A stretch of DNA of 64,000 nucleotides from Deltaproteobacteria bacterium (GTDB lineage Bacteria; UBA10199; GCA-002796325; JACPFF01), in NCBI GenBank assembly GCA_016210045.1, contig JACQUX010000029.1, forward strand, positions 1 through 64,000, given 5' to 3'. Positions 18,933 through 27,002 of the stretch are shown here, piece after piece. The notes under the pieces were generated by a model that searched no databases, was not told the origin of the DNA, and saw nothing but the letters and a program-made list of their open reading frames with translations. Made by a program: the position numbers and the translations under genes. Within the stretch, counting starts at the first letter, position 1; each line of letters opens with the position of its first letter.

Positions 18933-20512
18933 TGTAATGCCTCCGGGAGTTGGATCACGCGCGCGGGATGGGCTGGAGACGCTGCGGGGGTGCGCGGCAC
19001 CGGTGTCTCCGTGATTGCCGTGGCATTCGTGGTTACGTCTTCGTGATCGCGGCGCGGTGATCGGGCAAACTCGGGCCGCGACCAACGCGACGCATCGCGC
19101 GTCCGGATGCGTTTGGTCGGTGGCCGTTCCAGCTCCTGACGCAACGCCTCCCAGTCCTGCAGCGCTTGTTCCGCGCGGGTCGCATGCGTCGTGGTCCGCG
19201 GCGTCACGAAGATCACGAAATCGGATTGGCGCGACTGGAAATCCTTCGAGAGGGCCAACGTGAACAGCGCCGACGAGGTGTCGACACCGTCCGGAATTTT
19301 ATTCCAACTCGTGGCCGCGCCGTGATTCCACAGACCGCCGAGGATAATGCTCTCACCGCTCTTGCAATATGCGCTGGTGGCAATGGTGCGTCGATCGATC
19401 GCGCGATTTTCGCCGCTCCCTAACGCGGAGATCGTCGCGTTGATTTTCAGATCGACGTCGTCGCCGTACGCGATCGGTTCGGCTTCGATCTTTACACCGA
19501 CCTCTTTGAATTGCACACCTTGGCCGCTTTGATACGGGACTTCGCTTCCGCTGAAGAACACGGCGTTCTCGCCGCTCTTCACCACGAGATTCGGATGTTC
19601 GAGGATCTTCGCTTCGCCGCGTTCGCGCGCCAAATGGACTTTCGGCAACAGATTGAAGACCACGCCGACAGCGGAGCCGAGCAACCCACCGAGTCCCTCG
19701 CCGTGACTCCGCGCCGTGGCGCCCGGCGTCCACCGCACGCCGAATCCGCGCAACGCGCTCTTCTTCAATTCCATGAAGTAGACATCCAAGTGCACCATTG
19801 GGCGTTCGCCCGGGGCGCGCGTGGTGTTCCGCACTTCGAGTAAATTCACCACGGCACTGTGATAAATACGTGCAATCTGCTCCGCCCGTTTGGCCGCTTC
19901 GGGGCTGTATGCGATCCCTTCGAGCAACAGTTGGTCTTGCACCCGCCGCACAGTGATGCCGGGACGCCCCACGGCACGTGCGATGTCCGCACTCAAACGG
20001 TCGAGGGCCTTCGCGCCCAATCGCACCGCATTGCGGACATGCGGCTCGCTGGCGGCGAGCGCGTCGGCTCGCGCCAAGGCCGCTGCAGAATCGACTTCGC
20101 CTTCGAGCACGATCTCATCGCCGCGCCGTACGAACCGGAGCCCGGCAGTCCCAATGGCCGTGGAGGCCTTGGCCTGGATCGCGGCCAAGTCGGCGCTCGT
20201 CACTTGGACCGGAATGACATCGCGCTGCACGCCTTGCTGATCCCACAACGTGAGTGTCACCGCGCCGGGGGCGCGCGCGTTCAAATACACTTCGCGGCGA
20301 CTGTCCCGCACTACGAAGTCGCAGACCGAGGGATCGGTGATCGCGGCGTCGCCGATTTCGTAATCGGTGGTGAGCGTCGACGATTGTCCTTTCACCAGCT
20401 GCTGCGCGCGCTGTTCTACGGCCCAGAGCGGCAGCGCGACGAACAGCACGGGCCAGCAGATGAGAAACGCACGCACCCACCTACGCACGGCATGGCAGTC
20501 GTTAGCGTCCAC
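18929..20512 (-). CDS. cpaC: Tad pilus secretin (CpaC/RcpA)
   Basis: 527 aa. N-terminal signal segment (FLICWPVLFVALPLWA), then the RcpA/CpaC N-terminal domain (LVKGQSSTLTTDYEIGDAAI), a BON-like segment (VLEGEVDSAAALARADALAA), and the secretin core with EHPNLVVKSGENAVFFSGSE, VPYQSGQGVQFKEVGV and ESIILGGLW. Forms the outer-membrane pore of the Flp pilus. The tail is charged and Pro/Thr rich. Start GTG 20512 has GGAGGG six bases upstream. It overlaps cpaB at its 5' end and tadZA at its 3' end. Confidence 0.93.
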   Translation of the reverse strand: MDANDCHAVRRWVRAFLICWPVLFVALPLWAVEQRAQQLVKGQSSTLTTDYEIGDAAITDPSVCDFVVRDSRREVYLNARAPGAVTLTLWDQQGVQRDVIPVQVTSADLAAIQAKASTAIGTAGLRFVRRGDEIVLEGEVDSAAALARADALAASEPHVRNAVRLGAKALDRLSADIARAVGRPGITVRRVQDQLLLEGIAYSPEAAKRAEQIARIYHSAVVNLLEVRNTTRAPGERPMVHLDVYFMELKKSALRGFGVRWTPGATARSHGEGLGGLLGSAVGVVFNLLPKVHLARERGEAKILEHPNLVVKSGENAVFFSGSEVPYQSGQGVQFKEVGVKIEAEPIAYGDDVDLKINATISALGSGENRAIDRRTIATSAYCKSGESIILGGLWNHGAATSWNKIPDGVDTSSALFTLALSKDFQSRQSDFVIFVTPRTTTHATRAEQALQDWEALRQELERPPTKRIRTRDASRWSRPEFARSPRRDHEDVTTNATAITETPVPRTPAASPAHPARVIQLPEALQ

Positions 20513-21359
20513 GATATTCCCTCCTGCGAATCAGGCTGGAGAGCCCGGTGACGTTTGCGGCCGTAGCCGGGGCCAAGATCGGCGCAGCCTCCTCGTGTTC
20601 GCCGTTCCCACGCAGCGTTAAATGCACGACGCCGTTTTCGACCGCAAACACCACGCGCTGGGCCTCTTCCGGCGTCACGGCCAATGTGACCGTGCCCTCG
20701 CTCGCGGCCTCACGCCGCGCCGCGAGCGTGGACGCCGCGTCGAGTTTTAGATCGCGCAGCGGCGCCGTGCCGCTGATCTCCCGATTCACCGCCAGCACTT
20801 CCAAATTGCGCAGCACCGTGAAGACCGAAGTCTCCGCGGCGTCGCGCGCGCCGAAATCGAAACTAACCAACAGGTCCACGCGGTCGTGGGGACGCACCAG
20901 TCCGCCCGCGGCGCGCGCGGCTTGATACGGCACACTCACGGCACGGCGCCCCGCCGGGACCGCAGCCGCGACCTGCGCCGCCTGCGTGGCGGGCGCGATC
21001 CGCGTATCAGTGATCGGCTCGCCGGCACGCAGCCCAGTGAGCGTGACCAGCCCCACGGCATCTTCCGCGCGCGTCAGCACGCCGGCGGGGATAAACTGCC
21101 GTGGGATGGCAACGATCCGCAGATGCGTCGGCGCCAGGGCCACGCCCGCAGGGAGATCGGTCGCCGCCGTCAGCACCGGCACCGACCGCCCCTGCGCTCG
21201 CAGCCAGGCATCGCGGCCGCTAAAGTAGACGAGACTAATCAAGGCCGCGATCGCGCCGCAGACCACTGAGACGGGACCTCGATACCGATTAAGGCGATCC
21301 AAAAGATGTAACGACCCGCGCTCTGGCTCATTGTGCATATTGCTATTTGCACTTTGCAT
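20502..21359 (-). CDS. cpaB: Flp pilus assembly protein CpaB/RcpC
   Basis: 285 aa. N-terminal membrane anchor (VSVVCGAIAALISLVYFSG), SAF domain (VPVLTAATDLPAGVALAPTH, then GLRAGEPITDTRI) and the RcpC region (RAVSVPYQAARAAGGLVRPH, VDLLVSF, VLAVNREI). Periplasmic partner of the secretin. Start chosen at ATG 21359, with AAGGGGG about 8 bases upstream. Its first codons (MQSANSNMHNE) lie in a TTTGCATTT-type repeat like that at 15.3 kb; a start at 21338 is possible. Confidence 0.9.
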   Translation of the reverse strand: MQSANSNMHNEPERGSLHLLDRLNRYRGPVSVVCGAIAALISLVYFSGRDAWLRAQGRSVPVLTAATDLPAGVALAPTHLRIVAIPRQFIPAGVLTRAEDAVGLVTLTGLRAGEPITDTRIAPATQAAQVAAAVPAGRRAVSVPYQAARAAGGLVRPHDRVDLLVSFDFGARDAAETSVFTVLRNLEVLAVNREISGTAPLRDLKLDAASTLAARREAASEGTVTLAVTPEEAQRVVFAVENGVVHLTLRGNGEHEEAAPILAPATAANVTGLSSLIRRREYRGR

Positions 21360-21360
21360 T
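21329..21360. repeat. TTTGCACTTTGCATTT block at the cpaB start
   Basis: Short A/T-rich block with repeated TTGCATATTGC / TTTGCACTTTGCATTT units, the same type as the longer inverted repeat at 15315-15410. It covers the cpaB start codon. Confidence 0.55.
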
Positions 21361-21364
21361 TCGC

Positions 21365-21526
21365 TCAGCCCCCTTCCGCCACCCATCCGACGACGCGGCC
21401 GAATGCCTGCAACCCACGATGCGCCACGGTCGCGTACGTGTACACGACAATGCCGAGCAACGTGGTCACCCACAGCAGTTCCGTCAGCGCGGCCCCGCGA
21501 CTAGTGCAGATACGTCTCGACATCAT
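21365..21526 (-). CDS. Small prepilin-like protein in the Tad locus (53 aa)
   Basis: A 53-aa frame between tadG and cpaB. It starts at ATG 21526 with GGAGGG eight bases upstream and reads MMSRRICTSRGAALTELLWV, then a hydrophobic helix TTLLGIVVYTYATVAHRGL and a short tail. The basic leader ending in Gly (G11), a Glu five residues later (E16) and the helix match the class III prepilin pattern G|xxxxE of Flp/TadE proteins. Its start lies inside the 3' end of the TadG gene and its stop is 5 bp before cpaB. It could be a minor pseudopilin. Overlapping frames in this stretch look non-coding. Confidence 0.65.
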   Translation of the reverse strand: MMSRRICTSRGAALTELLWVTTLLGIVVYTYATVAHRGLQAFGRVVGWVAEGG

Positions 21527-22490
21527 CGGTCCATCCCTCCACTTCGTCGAAATAACGCAATCCGCGATAACCCAACGCCGGCTGCTGAAGCGTGGCGAGC
21601 GGCATCAATGTGGCCTCGTAGGTCCAACCGGCATCTTCGGCACTCGCTCGTGCCTCGGCCTCGTCGTCGGTTTCCAGAAACGCGGTTCGTTCCACCGAGC
21701 CCCCATACGGCTGTGCCGCGGCCGAGCCCTGGAGCCACAGGTCGCTGTCGTCGAAGGTGTCGGGAAAGTAGCTGAGTGGCGGACGACTGCGAAGACGCAC
21801 CGCGAACGCGACTTGCTGCCCCTCTCCGGGGGGCTTCAAGCGATACGACAGCAGGCGTTCTGTGACTTCTTGCACCCGCGCGGGGTCTTCGAAACCGTCG
21901 CCGCCGTCGGTGTAGCTCGCCGTCAATTCGGGCCACTGGTCGGCGCGGACTTGGTCGCCACCGAAATCGAACAGCGGCTCGTCTGCAATGCAGCGCCGGC
22001 CTTCACTTGTGGGGACGACCCGCGTGCCGCCGACTAACGGCAGCAGCTCGGCCCACGGGGCCTGCGCCTCCACGACGGCCAACGCTGCGTCGCAGGCCCG
22101 TGTGTAGCCGTCGGCCACGGCGGTGTCCATCTCGCCACGAATCGCGTCGATAGTGGCCTGGCGGGCCGCAAATTGGGATTTCGCCTCCGCCTCGTCTTTA
22201 TGTTGGTGCTGCTGCACGTGCCGTTCATGCTCGACGAATTCGCGATGGATCCGCCAATTCTGCTGCCCCAGTTGGTTCAATGTCGTGGCCAATGAATCCG
22301 CTGCGGCCAACGCGGCACGATCCGCCACGACTTGTAATCGCACCTTCGTGACGACCGTGAGCGCCACGTCGGCCAGCACTACGAGCAGCACGATCAGCAG
22401 CGGGAGCAACAACAACGCGAGGATCGCCACTTGGCCGCGAGTCCGTGCTGCTCGCATGGCTGTCTGATGCATGTGGCGGTGCGTGCTCAT
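21501..22490 (-). CDS. TadG/TadE-like pilus-associated protein
   Basis: 329 aa. Basic leader, then RGQVAILALLLLPLLIVLLV, a Tad-type N-terminal helix (a Gly before the helix as in prepilins, but no Glu at +5), followed by KVRLQVVADRAALAAADSLA, the typical TadG start of the extracytoplasmic part. The rest is periplasmic, with a charged coiled region (HVQQHQHKDEAEAKSQF) and a beta-rich C-terminus. ATGA overlap with the tadE stop. Confidence 0.85.
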   Translation of the reverse strand: MSTHRHMHQTAMRAARTRGQVAILALLLLPLLIVLLVVLADVALTVVTKVRLQVVADRAALAAADSLATTLNQLGQQNWRIHREFVEHERHVQQHQHKDEAEAKSQFAARQATIDAIRGEMDTAVADGYTRACDAALAVVEAQAPWAELLPLVGGTRVVPTSEGRRCIADEPLFDFGGDQVRADQWPELTASYTDGGDGFEDPARVQEVTERLLSYRLKPPGEGQQVAFAVRLRSRPPLSYFPDTFDDSDLWLQGSAAAQPYGGSVERTAFLETDDEAEARASAEDAGWTYEATLMPLATLQQPALGYRGLRYFDEVEGWTDDVETYLH

Positions 22491-22810
22491 GGCAACGGAT
22501 TATCTCCCTGCGGGGCGGCATGCCCGACCGGTTGCGGGACGTGGCCGAGTCGCCACGGCGGCGCCAATTGTTGCCAACGCCGCGCCCGCGAGTCGATTGC
22601 ATCCATTTGCCACGACGCCACCAGATCGCCATCCGCCACTTGGACACTCGCCGCACGAATCCCGATAAACATGGCATAGACGCTGACCAATTTTTCCACG
22701 CCGCGCACCGCGAACCAAACAACCGAGAGGAGTCCCGCCAGGAACAGCGGCAACGCCAACACCAATTCGACGAGGGTGCTGCCGCGGGTTGTGTGCCGTC
22801 GGCTGGTCAT
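22487..22810 (-). CDS. tadE: TadE-like minor pseudopilin
   Basis: 107 aa. Start ATG 22810 (MTSRRHTTRG|STLVELVLAL): Gly10 followed by a Glu at +5 and a hydrophobic helix (PLFLAGLLSVVWFAVRG), the TadE/TadF pattern for cleavage by the prepilin peptidase. The start overlaps the flp stop by one base (TAATG). The C-terminal part is short and Pro/Gly rich. No prepilin peptidase gene (tadV) is in this window. Confidence 0.85.
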   Translation of the reverse strand: MTSRRHTTRGSTLVELVLALPLFLAGLLSVVWFAVRGVEKLVSVYAMFIGIRAASVQVADGDLVASWQMDAIDSRARRWQQLAPPWRLGHVPQPVGHAAPQGDNPLP

Positions 22811-23025
22811 TAGCACTGTCCATTCGGTCCGCACTGCGTCAGCGGATTGTTTTGGAATCGCTGCGTGAGACTCTGTGTCAGCGTCTGCGTCCCTTGTTGC
22901 ATGTTGGGGATCAGAAACGACGCCGCGGCCAAGAGACCGAGTACGATGACTGAAATAATCAGCACGTATTCCGTCGCCGTCTGACCGCGTTGATTACCAA
23001 ACCGTCTCCGTTGTCGTTGCATCAT
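22810..23025 (-). CDS. flp: Flp family class III pilin
   Basis: 71 aa. MMQRQRRRFGNQRG|QTATEYVLII: cleavage Gly14, Glu19 and Tyr20 form the canonical Flp motif, followed by a helix (SVIVLGLLAAASFLIP) and a Gln/Thr-rich tail ending in two Cys. Probably the main pilin of the Tad pilus. Start ATG 23025 has GGGAGG four bases upstream; a longer upstream extension is antisense-like and rejected. Confidence 0.9.
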   Translation of the reverse strand: MMQRQRRRFGNQRGQTATEYVLIISVIVLGLLAAASFLIPNMQQGTQTLTQSLTQRFQNNPLTQCGPNGQC

Positions 23026-23048
23026 TGCGCCTCCCTCTATTGTTCGGT

Positions 23049-23252
23049 TCATTGCACCGCATCCGTGCCAACTCGCGCGGTGATGTCGTGATGGAAATGC
23101 CGCAACGCGTGCCACAGCCGCGGCGTGAGCATGGCGGCGACAACGCCCAACACGATCACCGCCACACCCAACAGATATTCCACACTCGATTGCCCCCGGC
23201 TCATGGCCACCACAAGCTTGCAGCCCGTGTGCCAAGTCATGCACGGCGGCAT
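23049..23252 (-). CDS. Second Flp-like class III pilin
   Basis: Up to 67 aa. The core MSRG|QSSVEYLLGVAVIVLGV has the Gly/Glu/Tyr class III pilin signature and is the first gene of the Tad operon. From ATG 23252 the leader is 20 residues; ATG 23204 would leave only MSRG before cleavage and has a weak GGTGG site, so the start is uncertain. The tail (LRHFHHDITARVGTDAVQ) is His-rich. It may be an alternative or minor pilin. Confidence 0.8.
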   Translation of the reverse strand: MPPCMTWHTGCKLVVAMSRGQSSVEYLLGVAVIVLGVVAAMLTPRLWHALRHFHHDITARVGTDAVQ

Positions 23253-23271
23253 CTCAAGTGCGTTGCGTATC

Positions 23272-23330
23272 CAGACGGAGTCAGTGAATGTCTCTGGACC
23301 AGACGGAGTGAAGGAATATCCAGACGGAGT
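23272..23330. repeat. Three CAGACGGAGT(C) motifs in the flp/MOSC divergent region
   Basis: CAGACGGAG at 23272, 23300 and 23321, spaced 28 and 21 bp; two are preceded by TATC and followed by TCAG. This is the short region between divergent flp and MOSC genes where promoters must lie, so a regulatory role is possible but unproven. Confidence 0.7.
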
Positions 23331-23410
23331 CAGCAGAGCGTTCGATTTTCAAACACTTCCGTTCAAACAACAAACGGGACTATCGAACGGTCCCATGCTA
23401 GCGGCTGAGT

Positions 23411-24219
23411 ATGCAGCAGCTCTTTCGTCTCTATCGACATATCGTGAAAGGACTACAGACGGAATCCGTTGCAGTGGCGGCATTGCTCCCCAACGCTGGC
23501 CTGGAATGGGATCGCAATTTTGCGTTGCAACATGTGTCGACGCTGAGCGCGGACCTGATAGCAACGACCGCGCATCCATGGATCTCGAAGAAGCGGCTCC
23601 TCACGCAACACGATTTTCCACAACTCGCACGACTCCGTCCGCACTGGGACGCCGCACAGCGGACGCTGTCTTTGTGGCTGGAAGATCATTGCCTCATTGC
23701 GGCCGATTGTTCGACATTGGCCGGTCGGCAACGACTGGCGTCCGTCGTGGAGGAATACCTTGCGCACGGTGCAGCATTCGAACGGGCGTATCATCCGACG
23801 ATGGAACACGTACAGCTCCTGGGCGATGCGGCACGGCCGCAGACGCGCTATACCGATGCGAACCAAGGCCCAGTGTCCGTGGCACTACGCGCGTCGCTCG
23901 CAGATATGGAACAGCGCTATCAGCACTCGATCGACCTGCGGCGTTTTCGTATTAATGTGTGGCTGGGGGCGGCACGGCCTGGAACGAATTGCAATGGAGC
24001 GGTCGGCGGCTCACGATCGGCGCCGTCACACTTCAGCTCACTAAACCGATTGGTCGCTGCCCCAATATCGATGTCGATTCGGAAACTGGCGTGCATCGCC
24101 AGCCATTGTTCGATCAGATGGCGAGCCGGCTGGGGCACCGCTACCTCGGCATCCGCGCTGCAGTCATAACCGGGGGTCAGATCCGCATCGGCGAGCCATG
24201 GCGAGTGGAACCAGATTGA
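23411..24219 (+). pseudogene. MOSC-domain protein with one frameshift
   Basis: About 269 aa if one base is restored. The N-terminal part (LYRHIVKGLQTESVAVAALL, then LEWDRNFALQHV) is the MOSC N-terminal barrel, with the W-SKK block HPWISKKRLL. RFRINVWLG then shifts frame inside a run of five G near 23965. The correct continuation GGTAWNELQWSGRRLTIGAV, KPIGRCPNIDVDSETG is in the other frame to 24219, carrying the MOSC catalytic-type Cys in GRCPNIDVD. MOSC proteins handle sulfur for molybdenum cofactor or related reductase chemistry. A one-base loss in a homopolymer suggests sequencing error as much as decay. Confidence 0.8.
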
Positions 24220-24393
24220 CCAGCCGCCCGGACACTGCAAACATCTCAAGAAGTTTGGCATCCGACGGAGTCAGCACTATTTTGGTATTTTGGCGTACTT
24301 TGGCGCACACAGCGATGCATGTGCGAGCATGCGACACACCATCCGATTCCCGGTTGCGCTTGCCTCTCGGCCACCGTCTGCTACAGATCCCCC

Positions 24394-25080
24394 ATGCGCA
24401 CGATCGGCCTCATAGGTGGATTGAGTCCGGAATCCACTGTGGTTTATTATCAAACACTCAATCACCTCGTGCGGGCGCGACTCGGCGGATTGCATTCGGC
24501 GCCGCTCGTCCTCTACTCGGTCGATTTTGGACACCATGTCGAGATGGGGCAGCGCAGCGATTGGGCTGGGCTCTCGCGGGAGCTCGTGGCTGCCGCCCAA
24601 GCGGTCGAACGTGCCGGCGCGGCGTGTCTATTGATCGGCGCCAATACGATGCATCGCTGGGCCGATGACGTGGCGGCAGCGGTAACAATCCCCCTCATAC
24701 ATCTGGTCGATGTCACCGCTGCGGCGATTCAGGCGCGCGGCTGCCGGCAGGTGGGCTTGTTGGGCACGCGCTACACGATGGAAGACGGCTTCTATCGCGA
24801 TCGGCTGCGTGAGCGCTACGCGATCGAGACGCTCGTGCCGGATGCGACGGAGCAACAATTCGTTCACGATTCGATCTATGGCGAATTGTGCCATGGAACA
24901 GTGACGTCGGCCACGCAGCAACGGTATCGCGAGCTGGTCGAGCGATTTCAACAACAGGGCGCCGACGGAGTAATCCTCGGCTGCACTGAAATTCCCCACA
25001 TCTTGCGCCCCGAGCAGAGCGCCGTGCCATTGTTCGATACGGTGCGGATCCACTGCGAGGCCGCCGTCGCGTGGGCGTAG
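24394..25080 (+). CDS. Aspartate/glutamate racemase family protein
   Basis: 228 aa. Opens MRTIGLIGGLSPESTVVYYQ, the family N-terminal loop. The second catalytic position is seen as VILGCTEIPHIL. At the first position the protein has GANTMHRW, without Cys, as in YgeA-like members that also lack the first Cys. Likely racemises an amino acid (Asp, Glu or homoserine-like). Start at ATG 24394, since the 25 codons upstream look non-coding. A CAGACGGAGT-like motif (CCGACGGAGTC) lies 130 bp upstream. Confidence 0.87.
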   Translation: MRTIGLIGGLSPESTVVYYQTLNHLVRARLGGLHSAPLVLYSVDFGHHVEMGQRSDWAGLSRELVAAAQAVERAGAACLLIGANTMHRWADDVAAAVTIPLIHLVDVTAAAIQARGCRQVGLLGTRYTMEDGFYRDRLRERYAIETLVPDATEQQFVHDSIYGELCHGTVTSATQQRYRELVERFQQQGADGVILGCTEIPHILRPEQSAVPLFDTVRIHCEAAVAWA

Positions 25081-25126
25081 GATGCGGAGGGTGGATGACT
25101 CCTCTCGCAACAAAAAAGGAACGCCT

Positions 25127-25687
25127 ATGTCGATTCGCCCACTGACCACATTTGCGGATTTTGACGATTGCCAACGGGTGCAGCGGCAGGTCTGGAGTTT
25201 CGATGAAAGCGAAGTCGTGCCCACCCATCTCTTCGCCGCGTTGGTCGGACCACACGGACACGGCGGACTCTTGTTTGGACGGCGGCTGCTGCTCGCGGCC
25301 GCGGAGCAAGCAAGTGCCGCTGGGCATACAACATTAGAATGGACCTACGACCCGCTCGAATCGGTGAATGCCTATCTGTATCTGCACAAGTTGGGCGCCG
25401 TTGCGACGGCGTATTTCGATGGCTACTATCCCATCAAGACGGCGGGCCTCCGTGCGAACTTGCCGCAAGATCGACTCAAGGTCGTTTCGGAGTGTCATGC
25501 CACTGTGTCGCGGGAGCGCGCCCCGTCCACGTCGGTGGTCCCCACTCGCACCATTACTATCCCCGGAGATGTGCAGTCACTCAAACAGTCCGACTCAGCA
25601 CTGGCGCTGCAACTGCGCCTGACCACGCGTGCCCAATTCCATCACCATCTAACCCGCGATGGATGTCGAGCGGCAGATTACACCTAA
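25127..25687 (+). CDS. GNAT-like acetyltransferase with internal deletion
   Basis: 186 aa. The N-terminus (IRPLTTFADFDDCQRVQRQV) and C-terminal half (LEWTYDPLESVNAYLYLHKL, then GYYPIKTAGLRANLPQDRL) match the COG3375 type of predicted GNAT proteins. Between them HGGLLFG runs straight into RRLLLAAAEQA. In relatives roughly 50 residues, including the acetyl-CoA loop (R-G-x-G-x-G), lie between these points, so the central cofactor site is missing in an otherwise open frame. It is probably inactive or has changed function. Ribosome site AAGGA before ATG 25127. Possibly a unit with the racemase upstream (46 bp). Confidence 0.7.
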   Translation: MSIRPLTTFADFDDCQRVQRQVWSFDESEVVPTHLFAALVGPHGHGGLLFGRRLLLAAAEQASAAGHTTLEWTYDPLESVNAYLYLHKLGAVATAYFDGYYPIKTAGLRANLPQDRLKVVSECHATVSRERAPSTSVVPTRTITIPGDVQSLKQSDSALALQLRLTTRAQFHHHLTRDGCRAADYT

Positions 25688-25888
25688 CAATGCAGCCACA
25701 GGCACGGGAACATATCATCTGTGGCCTGATAACACTGTCCGAGTACTGTCAGACGGAGTCAAGAAAGAAGAATGAAGAAATTAGGCAGTGCTGTTCGTAA
25801 ATAGAGCACCGGCCGATCACTGTCGAATCAGAATGCTCCGCGCTGTAATATCATTTTCATGGCCCATGTTTTGCTGTGACGTAACCGC
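25688..25888. other. Intergenic region upstream of the RAYT-like gene
   Basis: Holds a hairpin (CAGCCACAG at 25693-25701 pairing with CTGTGGCCTG at 25719-25728), with no T run, and one CAGACGGAGTC copy at 25750. No further gene. Confidence 0.5.
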
Positions 25889-26611
25889 ATGGCGACGTAT
25901 CCTCGCTATGTGTTGATTGCTGACGGCTGCACCTTTCACCTAACATGGCGGTGTCATAATCGTGCCTGGCTGCTGCAGGAACCCTGGGCAAAGCAGGCCT
26001 ACTACGATCTGCTCTGCCGTTACAAAGACCGATACCACATTGCCATCCATTCCTACGACTTAATGGACAATCACCCCCACCTGACCGGGACGATTCTCGG
26101 CACCAAAGAGGAACTCTCCGCCTTCATGCGGACCGTGAATGGGGTGTTCGCTCGCCAATTGAACCGTCGACTACAGCGTGAAGGACAAGTAGTGATGGAT
26201 CGTTTCAAGTCGCCGCTCATCCAAGATGATGCCACGCACCTGCATGTCATGGCCTATGGCAACCTCAACCCGGTCCGCGCCCGCATGGTGCCTCATATCA
26301 AAGACTATCAATGGACGTCGTACCATTACTACGCCAATGGACGGCCTGATCCTCTCATTACACCAGCCCCTGCTTACCTCGCCCTTGGGACTACGGACGG
26401 CGCACGCCAACAGGCGTACCGTGCGATGATCGATGAGTTAGTGGCAGCAGAAGACGCCTGGCCAGCATCAGGTTATACCCAGCAAGCGTTTCTCGGCGAT
26501 CCACACTGGGTACATGATCGATACGCAGCACTCCAATCCTACCGCGCGGCCAAATGCGCTCGTGTCCAGCGACAGGCCCACAAAACGGCTTATCAGCTCG
26601 CACCGCCCTAG
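25889..26611 (+). CDS. REP-associated tyrosine (Y1, HUH) transposase, RAYT-like
   Basis: 240 aa. HUH motif in YDLMDNHPHL (His62, His64) and the candidate catalytic Tyr123 in AYGNLNPVRA, the block that carries it in RAYT/IS200-type enzymes (Y-x-x-x-NPVRA). The FHLTWRCHNR strand at the start and WTSYHYYANG near the end fit the Y1_Tnp superfamily. Such proteins nick single-stranded hairpins and are linked to spread of REP palindromes. No insertion-sequence ends are seen, as expected for a domesticated RAYT. A CAGACGGAGTC copy lies 139 bp upstream and a CTCCGTCGG-rich minisatellite 250 bp downstream. Start ATG 25889. Confidence 0.87.
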   Translation: MATYPRYVLIADGCTFHLTWRCHNRAWLLQEPWAKQAYYDLLCRYKDRYHIAIHSYDLMDNHPHLTGTILGTKEELSAFMRTVNGVFARQLNRRLQREGQVVMDRFKSPLIQDDATHLHVMAYGNLNPVRARMVPHIKDYQWTSYHYYANGRPDPLITPAPAYLALGTTDGARQQAYRAMIDELVAAEDAWPASGYTQQAFLGDPHWVHDRYAALQSYRAAKCARVQRQAHKTAYQLAPP

Positions 26612-26861
26612 ACAGCTGCGCGCAATCCACAACCGCAGTAATTGAATCAGACTCAAAGCTCTTGAGTATCGCCCTCAACGTCCTGTGCGGAGCTGGTTGT
26701 GATAGAAACACGTCGTGATTTACCCCCTTACTGACTGCGTACCATCCTGCGATGCCCCGAATAGCTCCACCTCGCCTACAATAGGGGCGATTGCTGCAGC
26801 AATCTCAAGATTGCATTATGGCTGTTCCGTATCCCCCCAAGATTTTCTGCCGGGAACGGCA

Positions 26862-26999
26862 GTTGCTCCGTCGGAAGGTTGTGCGTCGGAAGGTTGTGCT
26901 CCGTCGGAGGGCTGTGCGTCGGAGGGCTGTGCGTCGGAGGGTCGTGTTCAAAGTGGTCACGCTTGCTCCGGCGGAAAGTTGCCCTCCGTCGGAGGGTTG
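26862..26999. repeat. Minisatellite of GTCGGA(A/G)GG(T/C)TGTGC units
   Basis: At least five tandem units of about 15-18 bp (GTCGGAAGGTTGTGC, GTCGGAGGGCTGTGC and variants), then a degenerate stretch and CCCTCCGTCGGAGGGTTGCC at the end. CTCCGTC occurs at 26866, 26899 and 26984. Lies between the convergent RAYT-like and methyltransferase genes. It translates as PPTHSPPTHSPPTEHNLPTH on the minus strand, but that small frame has no other support. Confidence 0.85.
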
Positions 27000-27002
27000 C
27001 CC

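Noticed and set aside
23026-23244. Extended start of flp
   Set aside because: Overlaps the second pilin gene; the short pilin start has GGGAGG.
26862-26999. Possible CRISPR array
   Set aside because: Units of 15-18 bp are directly adjacent, without unique spacers of 25-40 bp; no cas genes.
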